NCBI RefSeq assembly: GCF_001428805.1
Contig: NZ_LMIS01000001.1
Location: 1 to 64,000, forward strand
Reading direction: 5' to 3'
From: Aeromicrobium sp. Root236
GTDB taxonomy: Bacteria; Actinomycetota; Actinomycetes; Propionibacteriales; Nocardioidaceae
DNA: 64,000 bases
The notes under the pieces are model-generated. The model saw only the letters and a list, made by a program, of their open reading frames with translations, ran no database searches and had not been told where the DNA came from. This document shows positions 45,165 to 53,993 of this stretch, piece after piece. Position 1 is the stretch's first letter. Each line of letters starts with the position of its first letter. The position numbers were made by a program, and so were the translations under genes.

Positions 45165-45347
45165 GAGACCTCCATGAGCCCCCGGTGAAACCCTTGCCAT
45201 GTCAAGGAGAAGTGCACGTCACGCTACTCCTGGCAACGTCCGGTGTCAGAGAAATGACGGGTCCGCACGACGTACGTCCGGGTGCTCGCATGTGTCGCGT
45301 GCCATGACCCGGTTCGGCCGTGGGTGGTGGCGACTAACATTCACCCC

Positions 45348-47237
45348 ATGGCCGGACGCATCAAGGACGACGACATCCAGCTCGTCCGCGAACGCGCCCG
45401 CATCGACGAGATCGTCGAGCAGTACGTCACGCTCAAGAACGCCGGCGGCGGCTCCCGCAAGGGGCTCTGCCCGTTCCACGACGAGAAGTCGCCGTCGTTC
45501 AACGTACGACCGGTGCAGGGCTTCTATCACTGCTTCGGCTGCGGGGCGTCGGGCGACGTCTACAAGTTCCTCATGGAGATCGAGGGGCTGACATTCGTCG
45601 AGGCCGTCGAGCGCTTGGCCGTCAAAGTCGGCATCACGCTGCACTACGAAGAGGGCGCCAGCACCGGTCCGCGCCGCGATCCGCAGCAGCGGCCGAGACT
45701 CCTCGAGGCCCATCGCGAGGCCGGCGCGTTCTACGCCGCCGCGTTGCAGAGCTCCGCCGACGCCGAGGTCGGCCGCCAGTTCGTCAAGGACCGCGGCTTC
45801 GACCAGAGCGTCGCCGAGAAGTTCGGCATGGGGTTCGCGCCACGCGGGGGAGAGGCGCTGGTCGCCCACCTCAAGGCCAAGGGCTTCACCGACGACGAGC
45901 TGATGGTCGGCGGGCTGGCCGCTCGGGGGTCGCGGGGACTCTACGACCGGTTCCGAGGTCGCCTGCTGTGGCCGATCCGCGAGATGACCGGCGAGATCAT
46001 CGGCTTCGGCGCCCGTCGCATGTTCGACGACGACCGGGTCGAGGCTAAGTACCTCAACACCTCCGAGACGCCGATCTACAAGAAGAGCCAGGTGCTCTAC
46101 GGTCTTGACCTTGCCCGCCGGTCGATCTCGTCATCGGGCCAGGCCGTGATCGTCGAGGGCTACACCGACGTCATGGCGTGCCACGAAGCCGGGGTCACGA
46201 CCGCGGTGGCCACCTGTGGCACGGCCTTCGGCGAGGACCACGCGCGCGTCATGCGCCGGCTCATGCTCGACGACCAGGCCTTCCACGGCGAGGTCATCTT
46301 CACGTTCGACGGCGACGAGGCCGGGCAGCGCGCGGCGCTCAAGACGTTCAGCGGCGACCAGCAGTTTGTCGCCCAGACCTATGTCGCCGTCGAGCCGCGC
46401 GGCATGGACCCGTGCGACCTGCGCCTGGCCGAGGGCGACGCCGCGGTGCGCGAGCTCGTCGCCTCGCGCATCCCGCTCTATCGCTTCGTGCTCGACAACA
46501 TGCTCGGCAAGTACGACCTCGATCGCGGCGACCAGCGCGTCGACGCCGTCCGCGAGGCCGTGGGGCTGGCGTCCGCGATCCGCGACAAGTCCAAGGTCGA
46601 CGAGCTGCTCCGCGAGATCGCCGGGCGGGTCGGCACCGACATCGAGCAGGTCCGGGCCGAGCACCGCAAGCGTACGAGCGCGGGTCCTGCCAAGGTCGCC
46701 CAGCCGGTGTCGGGGGAGGCCGCTGCGCCGGTCGAGCCGCCCAGCCAGGCGGTCAGCTTCGGCGCGCCGCAGTTCTCCGACGAGCGCGAGGCGCTCAAGG
46801 CGATCGTGCAATACCCGCACCTCGCCAGGGAGCACGCCGACGAGCTCGACGACAACGACTTCACCCACTTCGTGTCCAAGTACCTCTGGAAGCACATCCA
46901 GGGCATGACCTGGCCGACCGGACCCGACTCCAACTGGCTGCCCAGGCTTGCCGAGTCGGTCCAGGACGAGGACGCTCGACGCGTGCTGTCGGTGGCCGCG
47001 GTCGAGCCGATGCGCGCACGCGAGAGCAACACCGCCGCGGTCGTGGCGTCGGTGATCCTCCGCCTCCAGATGCTGACCTGCGGCCGCCGGATCACCGAGA
47101 TCAAGTCCAAGCTGCAGCGCACCAACCCGATCGAGCAGGCCGAGTCCTACAACCGTATGTTCGGCGAGCTCATCGCCCTCGAGCAGCAGTTCCGCACGTT
47201 GCGTGACCGCTCGCTCGGCGGCGACATCCCCAGCTGA
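45348..47237 (+). CDS. dnaG: DNA primase
   Basis: A 629-residue primase. The zinc finger has CPFHDEKSPSF and CFGCG; the TOPRIM domain has VEGYTDVM and FDGDEAG. The C-terminal DnaB-binding helices are present. The ATG is 7 nt after TAACAT (45335-45340). Confidence 0.96.
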   Translation: MAGRIKDDDIQLVRERARIDEIVEQYVTLKNAGGGSRKGLCPFHDEKSPSFNVRPVQGFYHCFGCGASGDVYKFLMEIEGLTFVEAVERLAVKVGITLHYEEGASTGPRRDPQQRPRLLEAHREAGAFYAAALQSSADAEVGRQFVKDRGFDQSVAEKFGMGFAPRGGEALVAHLKAKGFTDDELMVGGLAARGSRGLYDRFRGRLLWPIREMTGEIIGFGARRMFDDDRVEAKYLNTSETPIYKKSQVLYGLDLARRSISSSGQAVIVEGYTDVMACHEAGVTTAVATCGTAFGEDHARVMRRLMLDDQAFHGEVIFTFDGDEAGQRAALKTFSGDQQFVAQTYVAVEPRGMDPCDLRLAEGDAAVRELVASRIPLYRFVLDNMLGKYDLDRGDQRVDAVREAVGLASAIRDKSKVDELLREIAGRVGTDIEQVRAEHRKRTSAGPAKVAQPVSGEAAAPVEPPSQAVSFGAPQFSDEREALKAIVQYPHLAREHADELDDNDFTHFVSKYLWKHIQGMTWPTGPDSNWLPRLAESVQDEDARRVLSVAAVEPMRARESNTAAVVASVILRLQMLTCGRRITEIKSKLQRTNPIEQAESYNRMFGELIALEQQFRTLRDRSLGGDIPS

Positions 47238-47313
47238 CGCACGTACGTCCGGCGGTCCACAGGGCGCGTCGACGGCACCTGCCTGCGCCGCCGCGCCGTC
47301 CGACGCTGGGGGC

Positions 47314-47934
47314 ATGGACCGATTCGTACGTGAGCTGCTCTCCCTCCCGCCGATGGACGCTGCCGAGGAGCTGGCGCTGGCCCGGCTCGCGCGTCGGGGC
47401 GACCGCAAGGCGCGCGAGGCACTGATCACCGCGGGCATGCGCTCCGTGGCCATGCGCGCCCGCCTCCGGGGGTTCCACGGCGAGGAGCTGCGCGACGCCG
47501 TGCAGTCAGGTGCCGTCGGTCTGATCCGCGCGATCGACCGGTTCGATCCTGACCGTGGGGCTCGGCTCGCGACGTACGCCTGGCACTGGATCGGCTCCGC
47601 GATGACCGTGCAGCACCGTCCCGAGCAACCCCTCGGCGACGAGGACCGACCGGCACCGCAGGGCGAATCCGGCGATCTCGACCTGCTCGACGGCATGCCC
47701 GACGAGCTGGCCGAGGTCCTTCGCCTGCGGTTCGGAGTGGGCGATCCGCTGGCCGTGCCGATGCCCCGGCGGATCGTGGCCGAACGCCTCGGGCTGACCG
47801 TCGCTCAGGTGCGCAACGTAGAGGCCAAGGCGATGCGACAACTCCGGAGGCGGCTTGCTAAAGTAGTTGACCGTGCTCCTTCGCAAGAGGAGCCGATCCC
47901 CCATAGCTCAATTGGCAGAGCATTCGACTGTTAA
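47314..47934 (+). CDS. Sigma-70 family factor (regions 2 and 4 only)
   Basis: A 206-residue sigma factor. Region 2 (about 45-100) has GLIRAIDRFDPDRGARLATYA, in the form of primary-type sigma 2. Region 4 (about 130-190) ends in VAERLGLTVAQVRNVEAKAM. Regions 1 and 3 are missing. Its last 12 codons lie in the tRNA-Asn gene and the TAA stop is the anticodon-loop TTAA. Targets unknown. Confidence 0.78.
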   Translation: MDRFVRELLSLPPMDAAEELALARLARRGDRKAREALITAGMRSVAMRARLRGFHGEELRDAVQSGAVGLIRAIDRFDPDRGARLATYAWHWIGSAMTVQHRPEQPLGDEDRPAPQGESGDLDLLDGMPDELAEVLRLRFGVGDPLAVPMPRRIVAERLGLTVAQVRNVEAKAMRQLRRRLAKVVDRAPSQEEPIPHSSIGRAFDC

Positions 47935-47969
47935 TCGGAGGGTTCTTGGTTCGAGTCCAAGTGGGGGAG
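47897..47969 (+). tRNA. tRNA-Asn (GTT)
   Basis: A 73-nt cloverleaf with acceptor TCCCCCA/TGGGGGA, D-arm AGCTCAATTGGCAGAGC, anticodon GTT in a CTGTTAA loop, and T-loop TTCGAGT. CCA is not encoded. The sigma factor gene overlaps its 5' half. Confidence 0.96.
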
Positions 47970-48063
47970 CATCACCCGAACGGCGCCGATCTCGGCGCCG
48001 TTTCGTGGTTTCCGGGCACCTGTCGATCCGCGTCAGATCGACGGCGCTGGGTACGCGACCAGT

Positions 48064-48732
48064 GTGGACATCAAGCCCAAGGTCGAAGGGGTCGGCCGAG
48101 GTGCCGCGGCACTGACCGGCAAGGCGCTCGAGGGAGTCTTCGCTGCCACGGCGCGCCTCCGGCCCACGCGCAAGCCTCTGCACCCACGCGGTGAGCTGCA
48201 CACGGCCAGCATCGAGATTTCAGGACTCCGGGACCGGATCGGCGTCCCGTGGATCGACGAGCCGGGCAGCTCCATCGGTCTCGCACGCGTGTCGCGCGCC
48301 ATCGGGATCCCGAACGCGTTGCCGGACATCTACGGTCTGTCGCTGCGGTTGCCACTCTTCGGCGACGCGCACGCCGACATCCTCTTCGCCACGACAGGGC
48401 TGGGGCGCCTGTCGAGGTTCGTCCTCTTCCCCGCACAGCACCCGGGGCAGCGGGCGTACTCGACCCTGCTGCCGTACCGCACCTCGACAGGTCCTGTCGT
48501 CCTCGCGGCCGTGCCCGTGGCGCGCGACGGCCTGACGTTCGACCTCGCGTACGCCCGGCCCTCTGGTGCCTGGGAGTCCTTCGCCCGGATGACCCTGACC
48601 GAGGCGACGACGGACGAGTCGCCGTCGTTCGACCCGGTGCTCAACCAGCTGCCGGGGCTCGCCTACTACGACTGGGCCGCGGCGATGCGCGAAGGCGCCT
48701 ACCGTGCGGCTCGTCGATCGCGCTCACGCTGA
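48064..48732 (+). CDS. Conserved hypothetical protein, catalase-like pattern
   Basis: A 222-residue protein. The stretch ARVSRAIGIPNALPDIYGLSLR, which I give in parts (48280-48350), resembles the SRGxGLPxxLPDxxG part of catalase-related folds, but no catalytic haem residue can be assigned. GTG start 6 nt after TACGCG. It lies between tRNA-Asn and a PIG-L gene. Function unknown. Confidence 0.55.
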   Translation: MDIKPKVEGVGRGAAALTGKALEGVFAATARLRPTRKPLHPRGELHTASIEISGLRDRIGVPWIDEPGSSIGLARVSRAIGIPNALPDIYGLSLRLPLFGDAHADILFATTGLGRLSRFVLFPAQHPGQRAYSTLLPYRTSTGPVVLAAVPVARDGLTFDLAYARPSGAWESFARMTLTEATTDESPSFDPVLNQLPGLAYYDWAAAMREGAYRAARRSRSR

Positions 48733-48734
48733 GG

Positions 48735-49475
48735 TCACTCGCCGAATGTCATCGAGAAGACCTCGAACGGGGTCGCGTGCGTGACGCCCAGGCGTGAACC
48801 GGTCGGCCGGGACATGCTCTCGAGGAACTCAGCCGGATCGAAGTTCTCCCAGCCCAGACCGTCGATGTACGCCTTGTGGGCTCTGAGCGACTCGACCCCA
48901 CGGTCGAACGTCGCGGTGGTGTCCGCGCCGTGCTTGCCGTCCGGGGATCCAGCGGCCCAGACCTGCGTGACGCCACCCCACGGCTCGAGTCCGTCGACGA
49001 GCTGCTCGGGGAAGATCCACCGGTTGCCCGCGTCGCCCGCGCTGTTGAGCGCCGCCCGGCCGACGGCCATGTGGTCCGGCTGGTTGGGCATCGAGCCGCC
49101 CCACGTCTCGCGGAAGTTGTTGGTGATGATGACCTCCGGACGGTGCCGGCGTACGACCTCGGTGATCGCCCGGCGCAGCGGCACGCCGTACTCGACGACC
49201 CCGTCGGGGAGGCCCAGGAACTCCACCTTGTCGACGCCGACGATCTTGGCCGAGGCGATCTGCTCGGCGATGCGGATCTCACGGCACTCGTCGGGCGCGA
49301 TGCCGTCGATGCCCGCCTCGCCGCTGGTCACCATGCAGTAGACGACGGTCTTGCCCTGGTCGGTCCAGCGCGCGATCGCCGCGGCTGCGCCGAACTCGAC
49401 GTCGTCCGGGTGCGCGACGACCACGAGGGCGCGTTCCCAGTGCTCGCTGACAGGCTCGAGTGGTGTGGGTTCCAT
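48735..49475 (-). CDS. PIG-L family deacetylase
   Basis: A 246-residue LmbE/PIG-L protein. AHPDDVEFG and PDHMAVGRAAL hold the zinc ligands. Such enzymes deacetylate N-acetylglucosaminyl conjugates, e.g. in mycothiol (MshB or Mca type), but this one is not clearly either. The ATG is 6 nt after TAGCCT. Confidence 0.85.
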   Translation of the reverse strand: MEPTPLEPVSEHWERALVVVAHPDDVEFGAAAAIARWTDQGKTVVYCMVTSGEAGIDGIAPDECREIRIAEQIASAKIVGVDKVEFLGLPDGVVEYGVPLRRAITEVVRRHRPEVIITNNFRETWGGSMPNQPDHMAVGRAALNSAGDAGNRWIFPEQLVDGLEPWGGVTQVWAAGSPDGKHGADTTATFDRGVESLRAHKAYIDGLGWENFDPAEFLESMSRPTGSRLGVTHATPFEVFSMTFGE

Positions 49476-49502
49476 ACGGTTAGGCTAAGCCCGCATTCCC
49501 AA

Positions 49503-49576
49503 GGGGAGGTAGCTCAGCTGGTTAGAGCAGGGGACTCATAATCCCTGGGTCGCGGGTTCGAGCCCCGCCCTCCCTA
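49503..49576 (+). tRNA. tRNA-Met (CAT)
   Basis: A 74-nt cloverleaf: acceptor GGGGAGG/CCTCCCT with a G-T first pair, D-arm AGCTCAGCTGGTTAGAGC, anticodon CAT in an ACTCATAA loop, T-loop TTCGAGC. CCA is not encoded. It resembles the elongator Met tRNA; a tRNA-Ile(CAT) cannot be excluded. Confidence 0.9.
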
Positions 49577-49587
49577 CGATCGTCCGG

Positions 49588-49965
49588 TCACATGCCTTCG
49601 GACAGCGCGAGGATGTTGCCCTCGGAGTCCTTGAACCACGCAGCCCGGCCGTCATCGTCCGCCACGACGCCGTTCTCGGTCTTGAAGCCCGGGAAGTCGT
49701 ACTCCTCGAAGACCACGCCCCGACCCCGCAGCTCCGTCATCTCGGCGTCGAGGTCCGGGGTGGCCCAGTTCATGGCGGTGTTCTGCGCCGTGCCGGCGAA
49801 CTGCGTCTCGTAGAGCAGGAACTTCGTGCCGCCCGCACCTTGATAGATCAGCCCTTCACGTCGCTCCTCGACTGGCTCGAGCCCCAGCTTGTCCCGGTAG
49901 AACTCGCGCGCGCGGCCGAGATCCGAAGCGGGGACGACGGCATAGATTTCCAGATCGCTCAACAT
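49588..49965 (-). CDS. VOC (glyoxalase-like) family protein
   Basis: A 125-residue VOC protein. Two halves with the beta-alpha-beta pattern; LGRAREFYRDKLGLEP near the start and FKDSEGNILALSE at the end are typical. ATG 49965 has GAGGA upstream. Metal ligands are incomplete, so it may be a binding protein. Confidence 0.82.
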   Translation of the reverse strand: MLSDLEIYAVVPASDLGRAREFYRDKLGLEPVEERREGLIYQGAGGTKFLLYETQFAGTAQNTAMNWATPDLDAEMTELRGRGVVFEEYDFPGFKTENGVVADDDGRAAWFKDSEGNILALSEGM

Positions 49966-50064
49966 GACTTCTTCCTCTGCTTGTACCCCGGATCCGACGG
50001 TACGCCCGCCGATCGGTGAAGGCGATAGTCCTGTCTGGCCACTCGATGGGCCACAATCAGAGGC

Positions 50065-50493
50065 ATGCGCGACGCGGTGATCTTCGACATGGACGGCACG
50101 CTGTGCGACACCACGACGATCGAGCACTTCATCTCGGGTCAGGAGAAGGACTTCCACGCGTTCCACGCTGCCTCGGCGACCTGCCCACCGCGGCCCAAGG
50201 TCGTCAAGGCCGCCCGCGCCGAGCGCGACAAGGGCCGGGCGATCCTCGTCGTGACGTCCCGCGAGTTCATCTGGCGCGACCTGACGCTCGACTGGCTGGT
50301 CGAGCACGGCATCCCGTACGACGCGCTCTACATGCGGATCGTCGGCGACTACCGCAAGGACGTGGTCATCAAGAAGGAGATCCTCGCGCAGATCGCGGAC
50401 GACGGGTTCTCGGTGCTGGAGGCGTGGGACGACAAGCCGGCGGTGATCGACCTGTGGCGCGACAACGGCATCGACGTGCACGTCGTCGACTGA
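50065..50493 (+). CDS. HAD phosphatase, polynucleotide 3'-phosphatase-like
   Basis: A 142-residue HAD protein. The nucleophile motif FDMDGTLCD, TSRE (motif II), Lys in YRKDVV and WDDKP (motif IV) are present. It resembles the phosphatase domain of T4 polynucleotide kinase, so it may remove 3'-phosphates from nucleic acids. The ATG is 7 nt after CACAAT. Confidence 0.75.
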   Translation: MRDAVIFDMDGTLCDTTTIEHFISGQEKDFHAFHAASATCPPRPKVVKAARAERDKGRAILVVTSREFIWRDLTLDWLVEHGIPYDALYMRIVGDYRKDVVIKKEILAQIADDGFSVLEAWDDKPAVIDLWRDNGIDVHVVD

Positions 50494-50494
50494 G

Positions 50495-51172
50495 TCAGTT
50501 GCGGCGGCGCTCCACGTCGTCCACGATCTCGGCCGCGATGAGCCGCAGCTTGACGTTGCGGTGCTGCGACAGCCGGGTCAGGAACGCGAACGCGCGCTCG
50601 TCGTTGAGCTCGTAGCGCTCCATGATGATGCCGACGGCCTGGCCGATCGTCGTCCGTGTGCGGAGCGCGTCGTTGAGGTCGGCGATCTCCCGCGCGTAGC
50701 CGATCGCGATGGCCGCTTGGTGCGAGAACAGGTCGGCTATGGTCGCGAAGTCCTCGAACGCCCCCGGCCGGTGGGAGTAGATGTTGAGCGCACCCTGCGA
50801 GGTCGGCGCGTCGAAGAGTCGCAGTCCGGCCTGTGCGCGGATGCCCTTTTCGACGACGTACGGGCCGTACTGGGGGAACCGCTCGTCGGTGGCGAGATCG
50901 GGGGAGATGACGTGCGCCGTCTCGACGGCAGCCTCGTAGCAGGGGCCCTCCCTGAGCTCGTACTGCTTGCCGTCGAGGTCGAGGACGAGGTCCGCCGTCG
51001 GCGCGACCGTGGTGATCGACTCGTCGGCGTGCTTGACCGTGATCGAGGCGTAGTCGACGTCCGGCAGGACCTCGACGGCCGCTGTCGTGATCGCGTTCAG
51101 GGTCGCGTCGAAGTCGCCGGGCTTGAGCGCCTCGGCGAGACGGCGGATGTTGTCGTGCAGTGCTTCGTCCAT
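50495..51172 (-). CDS. GAF-ANTAR transcription antitermination regulator
   Basis: A 225-residue protein: GAF domain (about 15-150) and ANTAR RNA-binding domain (about 165-220) with TIGQAVGIIMERY. ANTAR proteins bind paired hexaloop stem-loops to prevent termination. Its target RNA is not obvious here. Confidence 0.86.
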   Translation of the reverse strand: MDEALHDNIRRLAEALKPGDFDATLNAITTAAVEVLPDVDYASITVKHADESITTVAPTADLVLDLDGKQYELREGPCYEAAVETAHVISPDLATDERFPQYGPYVVEKGIRAQAGLRLFDAPTSQGALNIYSHRPGAFEDFATIADLFSHQAAIAIGYAREIADLNDALRTRTTIGQAVGIIMERYELNDERAFAFLTRLSQHRNVKLRLIAAEIVDDVERRRN

Positions 51173-51214
51173 TGGGGACTACCTACCCGGTTGCCCCAGG
51201 ATCAACCGTTTCGG

Positions 51215-51520
51215 TCAGAGCCCGAAGGTGTCGCGCTGGTCCTTGGGCACGAGCTCGAGGAACTCGGGGTTGTCGCGGATCACGCGGGGCACGAACGGGC
51301 AGTAGGGGAGCGCCGTGCCGCCGCGCGCCGCGATCTCGGCCAATGCGCCGCGTACGAGCTCGGTGCCCAGGCCGCGGCCCTCGAACTCCGTGTAGATCCT
51401 GGTGTGCGGGAGGGCGTACTCGTCGCCGTCCTTGCGGTAGTCGAGGAACCCGGCCAGCTCGCCGTCGACCGTGATCTCGAACCTCGACGAGGCGGGATTG
51501 TCCGCCACAGTGGTCGTCAT
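51215..51520 (-). CDS. Small GNAT-type N-acetyltransferase
   Basis: A 101-residue protein of the short YidJ-type family: FEITVDGELAGFLDYR, EGRGLGTELVRGAL and the CPFVPRVI end. Complete compared with the family. Substrate unknown. Confidence 0.85.
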   Translation of the reverse strand: MTTTVADNPASSRFEITVDGELAGFLDYRKDGDEYALPHTRIYTEFEGRGLGTELVRGALAEIAARGGTALPYCPFVPRVIRDNPEFLELVPKDQRDTFGL

Positions 51521-51625
51521 CCGACATTCCCTTCGGCTGTGATGTTGTCCGTACGGGAGAACATGCGTCACAATGGTCTCAGGTGCACCCAAGACGCTGG
51601 GGAAGGCGACACTAGGGAGGCACCG

Positions 51626-52141
51626 ATGAATATGTCTTCGCCGACCACCCCGACCCGGGGTGTTCTTTTCGTGCACTCAGCTCCGTCTGCGCTCTGCGCG
51701 CACGTCGAGTGGGCTGCTGCCGGCGTGCTCGGCGGCACTCCCGACCTGGCCTGGGTGCCGCAGATGGCCGAGCCCGGCACCTACCGGGCCGAGCTGTCAT
51801 GGCAGGCACCCGCAGGCACGGCGGCCGCGCTCGCGTCGGCCCTCCGGGGATGGGACAAGCTCCGCTTCGAGGTCACCGAGGAGCCCACGGCGTCGACCGA
51901 GGGCGCCCGCTACTCCTACACGCCGTCGCTGGGCATCTTCCACGCGATGGCCGGGCTGCACGGCGACATCCTGATCCCCGAGGACCGCATCAAGGCGTTC
52001 CGGGTCAAGGTCGCGCTGGGCGAGGTCGACATGGACTCGGCGCTCGACGGGCTGCTGGGGTCCGCCTGGGACGCCGAGCTCGAGCCGTTCCGGCACGCCG
52101 GCGACGGGGCTCCCGTGCGCTGGCTGCACCAGGTGATCTAG
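51626..52141 (+). CDS. DUF3145 family protein
   Basis: A 171-residue protein with HSAPSALCAHVEWAAAGVLGG, given here as positions 18-38, and LRFEVTEEP, which define actinobacterial DUF3145. GGAGG lies 5 nt before ATG 51626; an ATG two codons later is less well placed. Function unknown. Confidence 0.88.
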   Translation: MNMSSPTTPTRGVLFVHSAPSALCAHVEWAAAGVLGGTPDLAWVPQMAEPGTYRAELSWQAPAGTAAALASALRGWDKLRFEVTEEPTASTEGARYSYTPSLGIFHAMAGLHGDILIPEDRIKAFRVKVALGEVDMDSALDGLLGSAWDAELEPFRHAGDGAPVRWLHQVI

Positions 52142-52959
52142 CCGATCTGCACGGTGACCGCGGGTGTCGACTTGTCGGTCTTCTTGTTGAGCAGGCGGAA
52201 CTGCCGATCACCCGTGCGGGACGTGTAGAGCTCGGTCTTGAAGCGCCCGCCACTCTTGGTCGTGGTCTCGATCGGGAAGTCGTCCCAGTCGCTGCCCTCG
52301 TCCTTGACCTGGACCTGGAGCTCCGCGCCTTCGCCGAGCTCGGGGAACCTGCCCTCGATGACGAACCGCTCGCCGGGTGCGACCTGGGGCTTCGACACCT
52401 TGATCGTCGGCTTCGGTTCGTCGGAGTCCGGCTCGGTCGTCTGCGTCGGGGTCGGCGCCGGCGTGGTTGTCGGAGTCGTCGAGGGGGCTGTCGTCGGGTT
52501 GTTGATCGGCGCCAGGTTGACGGAACCGAGTCCCGTTGCGTCGATGAGGGCTGATCCGCCGAACCCGAGGATCGCGCCCACGGCGGCGCCGACCAACACG
52601 AACGAGACCAGCAAGCGCTCGAGGAGCCGGCGACGGCGTACGTCCTCATCGTCGCGAACCGGCGGCGCGGGGGACTCCAGCGCCGTCGGCACGCGGCCGC
52701 TGCGAGCAGGGGCCGTCGCACCGTCGTGGTTGACGACCGCGTCGATCGCGTCCTGCACGGTCACCAGGCTGTCGACGGTGTCGTCGGACAGGTAGAGGTC
52801 GAAGCGCCGGCCGAGCTCGTCGGCGAGCTCCACGATCGTGAGCGAGTCGGTGCCGAGCTCCTTGAGGCTGGCGTCCGGCACGACTGCATCGGCCGGGCAG
52901 CCGACCACGCGGACCAGGATGTCCTTGAGGTGTTCATGGACTGATGAGGGAGACGGCAC
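52138..52959 (-). CDS. Membrane-tethered acyl carrier protein fusion
   Basis: A 273-residue protein. Residues 1-75 form an acyl carrier domain with the 4'-phosphopantetheine site GTDSLTIVELA. A basic linker, one transmembrane helix (about 115-140), a Thr/Pro linker and an extracellular beta domain follow. GTG 52959 is 6 nt after TAGACT. The ACP faces the cytosol, so acyl groups might be delivered at the membrane. No acyltransferase sits next to it. Confidence 0.75.
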   Translation of the reverse strand: MPSPSSVHEHLKDILVRVVGCPADAVVPDASLKELGTDSLTIVELADELGRRFDLYLSDDTVDSLVTVQDAIDAVVNHDGATAPARSGRVPTALESPAPPVRDDEDVRRRRLLERLLVSFVLVGAAVGAILGFGGSALIDATGLGSVNLAPINNPTTAPSTTPTTTPAPTPTQTTEPDSDEPKPTIKVSKPQVAPGERFVIEGRFPELGEGAELQVQVKDEGSDWDDFPIETTTKSGGRFKTELYTSRTGDRQFRLLNKKTDKSTPAVTVQIG

Positions 52960-53048
52960 GCGTCGAGTCTAACGAGCGGCCTGGACGATCCCGCACACCA
53001 CGCAGGGCCAGCCCGAGGCCCCCGACAGGGCAGCCCTAGGATGTCGGG

Positions 53049-53993
53049 ATGGAAAGCGTCGAGGACGTCCAGTACCTGGTGGTGCATGGCTATCGGCGCG
53101 CGTTCCGCATCTCCGGCTCCGGCCCTGCGCTGCTCCTGCTGCACGGCCTCGCGTGCGACTCGTCGACCTGGCTCGACGTCATCCCGACGCTGTCGGAGCA
53201 CTTCACCGTCATCGCCCCTGACCTCTTGGGCCACGGCGAGTCCGACAAGCCTGACGCCGACTACTCGCTCGGCGGCTACGCCAACGGCATGCGCGACCTG
53301 CTGACGGTGCTGGGCATCGACAAGGTCACCGTGGTGGGCCACAGTTTCGGCGGCGGTGTCGCGATGCAGTTCGCCTACCAGTTCCCCGACCGCACCGAAC
53401 GCGTCGTGCTCGTGTCGACCGGCGGGCTCGGCAAGGAGGTCACGCCACTCATCCGGTTCCTCACCGTGCCGGGCAGCAGCGCCGCGCTCGCGGCCGCCAC
53501 GTTCCGCCCCTGGCGACCTCTCGTCGCCGGCGGCATGCGGGCGCTCTCCCGTACGCCGCTCACCGCGACGCGCGACCTCGACGAGGTCGCCCGCATCTAC
53601 GAGTCACTGGCTGACCGTGCCACCCGCAGGGCCGTGCAGCGCGTGACGAGCCACGTCCTCAACTGGAAGGGCCAGTTCGTCACGATGACGGACCGCAGCT
53701 ACCTGGCCCGCCTCATGCCGGTGCTGGTCGTCTGGGGCCGCGACGACATGGTCATCCCGTCCAAGCACGCCGACTTCGCGCCGACGCAGGTCTCGGATGT
53801 TCACGTGCTCAACGACGCCGGGCACTTCCCGCACAAGGACCACCCGGAGGAGTTCTGCGACCTCGTGACGGCGTTCATCGCGTCCAACGAGCCCGCGCAC
53901 TACCACCGCGGTCGCTGGCGGGCGCTGCTGCGCCGCGGCGACCAGTACGCGCTCGAGAGCGTGCCGGCGGCCGCCGAGCCGGCGATCAGCTAG
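53049..53993 (+). CDS. Alpha/beta hydrolase
   Basis: A 314-residue hydrolase. The oxyanion HGLACD, elbow GHSFGG, acid in WGRDDMV and His in AGHFPHKD are all in place. The ATG lies 6 nt after TAGGAT. It overlaps the convergent PAP2 gene by 8 nt. Substrate unknown, lipase/haloalkane-like. Confidence 0.86.
   Translation: MESVEDVQYLVVHGYRRAFRISGSGPALLLLHGLACDSSTWLDVIPTLSEHFTVIAPDLLGHGESDKPDADYSLGGYANGMRDLLTVLGIDKVTVVGHSFGGGVAMQFAYQFPDRTERVVLVSTGGLGKEVTPLIRFLTVPGSSAALAAATFRPWRPLVAGGMRALSRTPLTATRDLDEVARIYESLADRATRRAVQRVTSHVLNWKGQFVTMTDRSYLARLMPVLVVWGRDDMVIPSKHADFAPTQVSDVHVLNDAGHFPHKDHPEEFCDLVTAFIASNEPAHYHRGRWRALLRRGDQYALESVPAAAEPAIS

Noticed and set aside
49478..49488. GGTTAGGCTAA as a second IdeR-like box before the PIG-L gene
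   Set aside because: Only the left half and core match; the sequence is accounted for by the minus-strand -10 TAGCCT. Kept as too weak.
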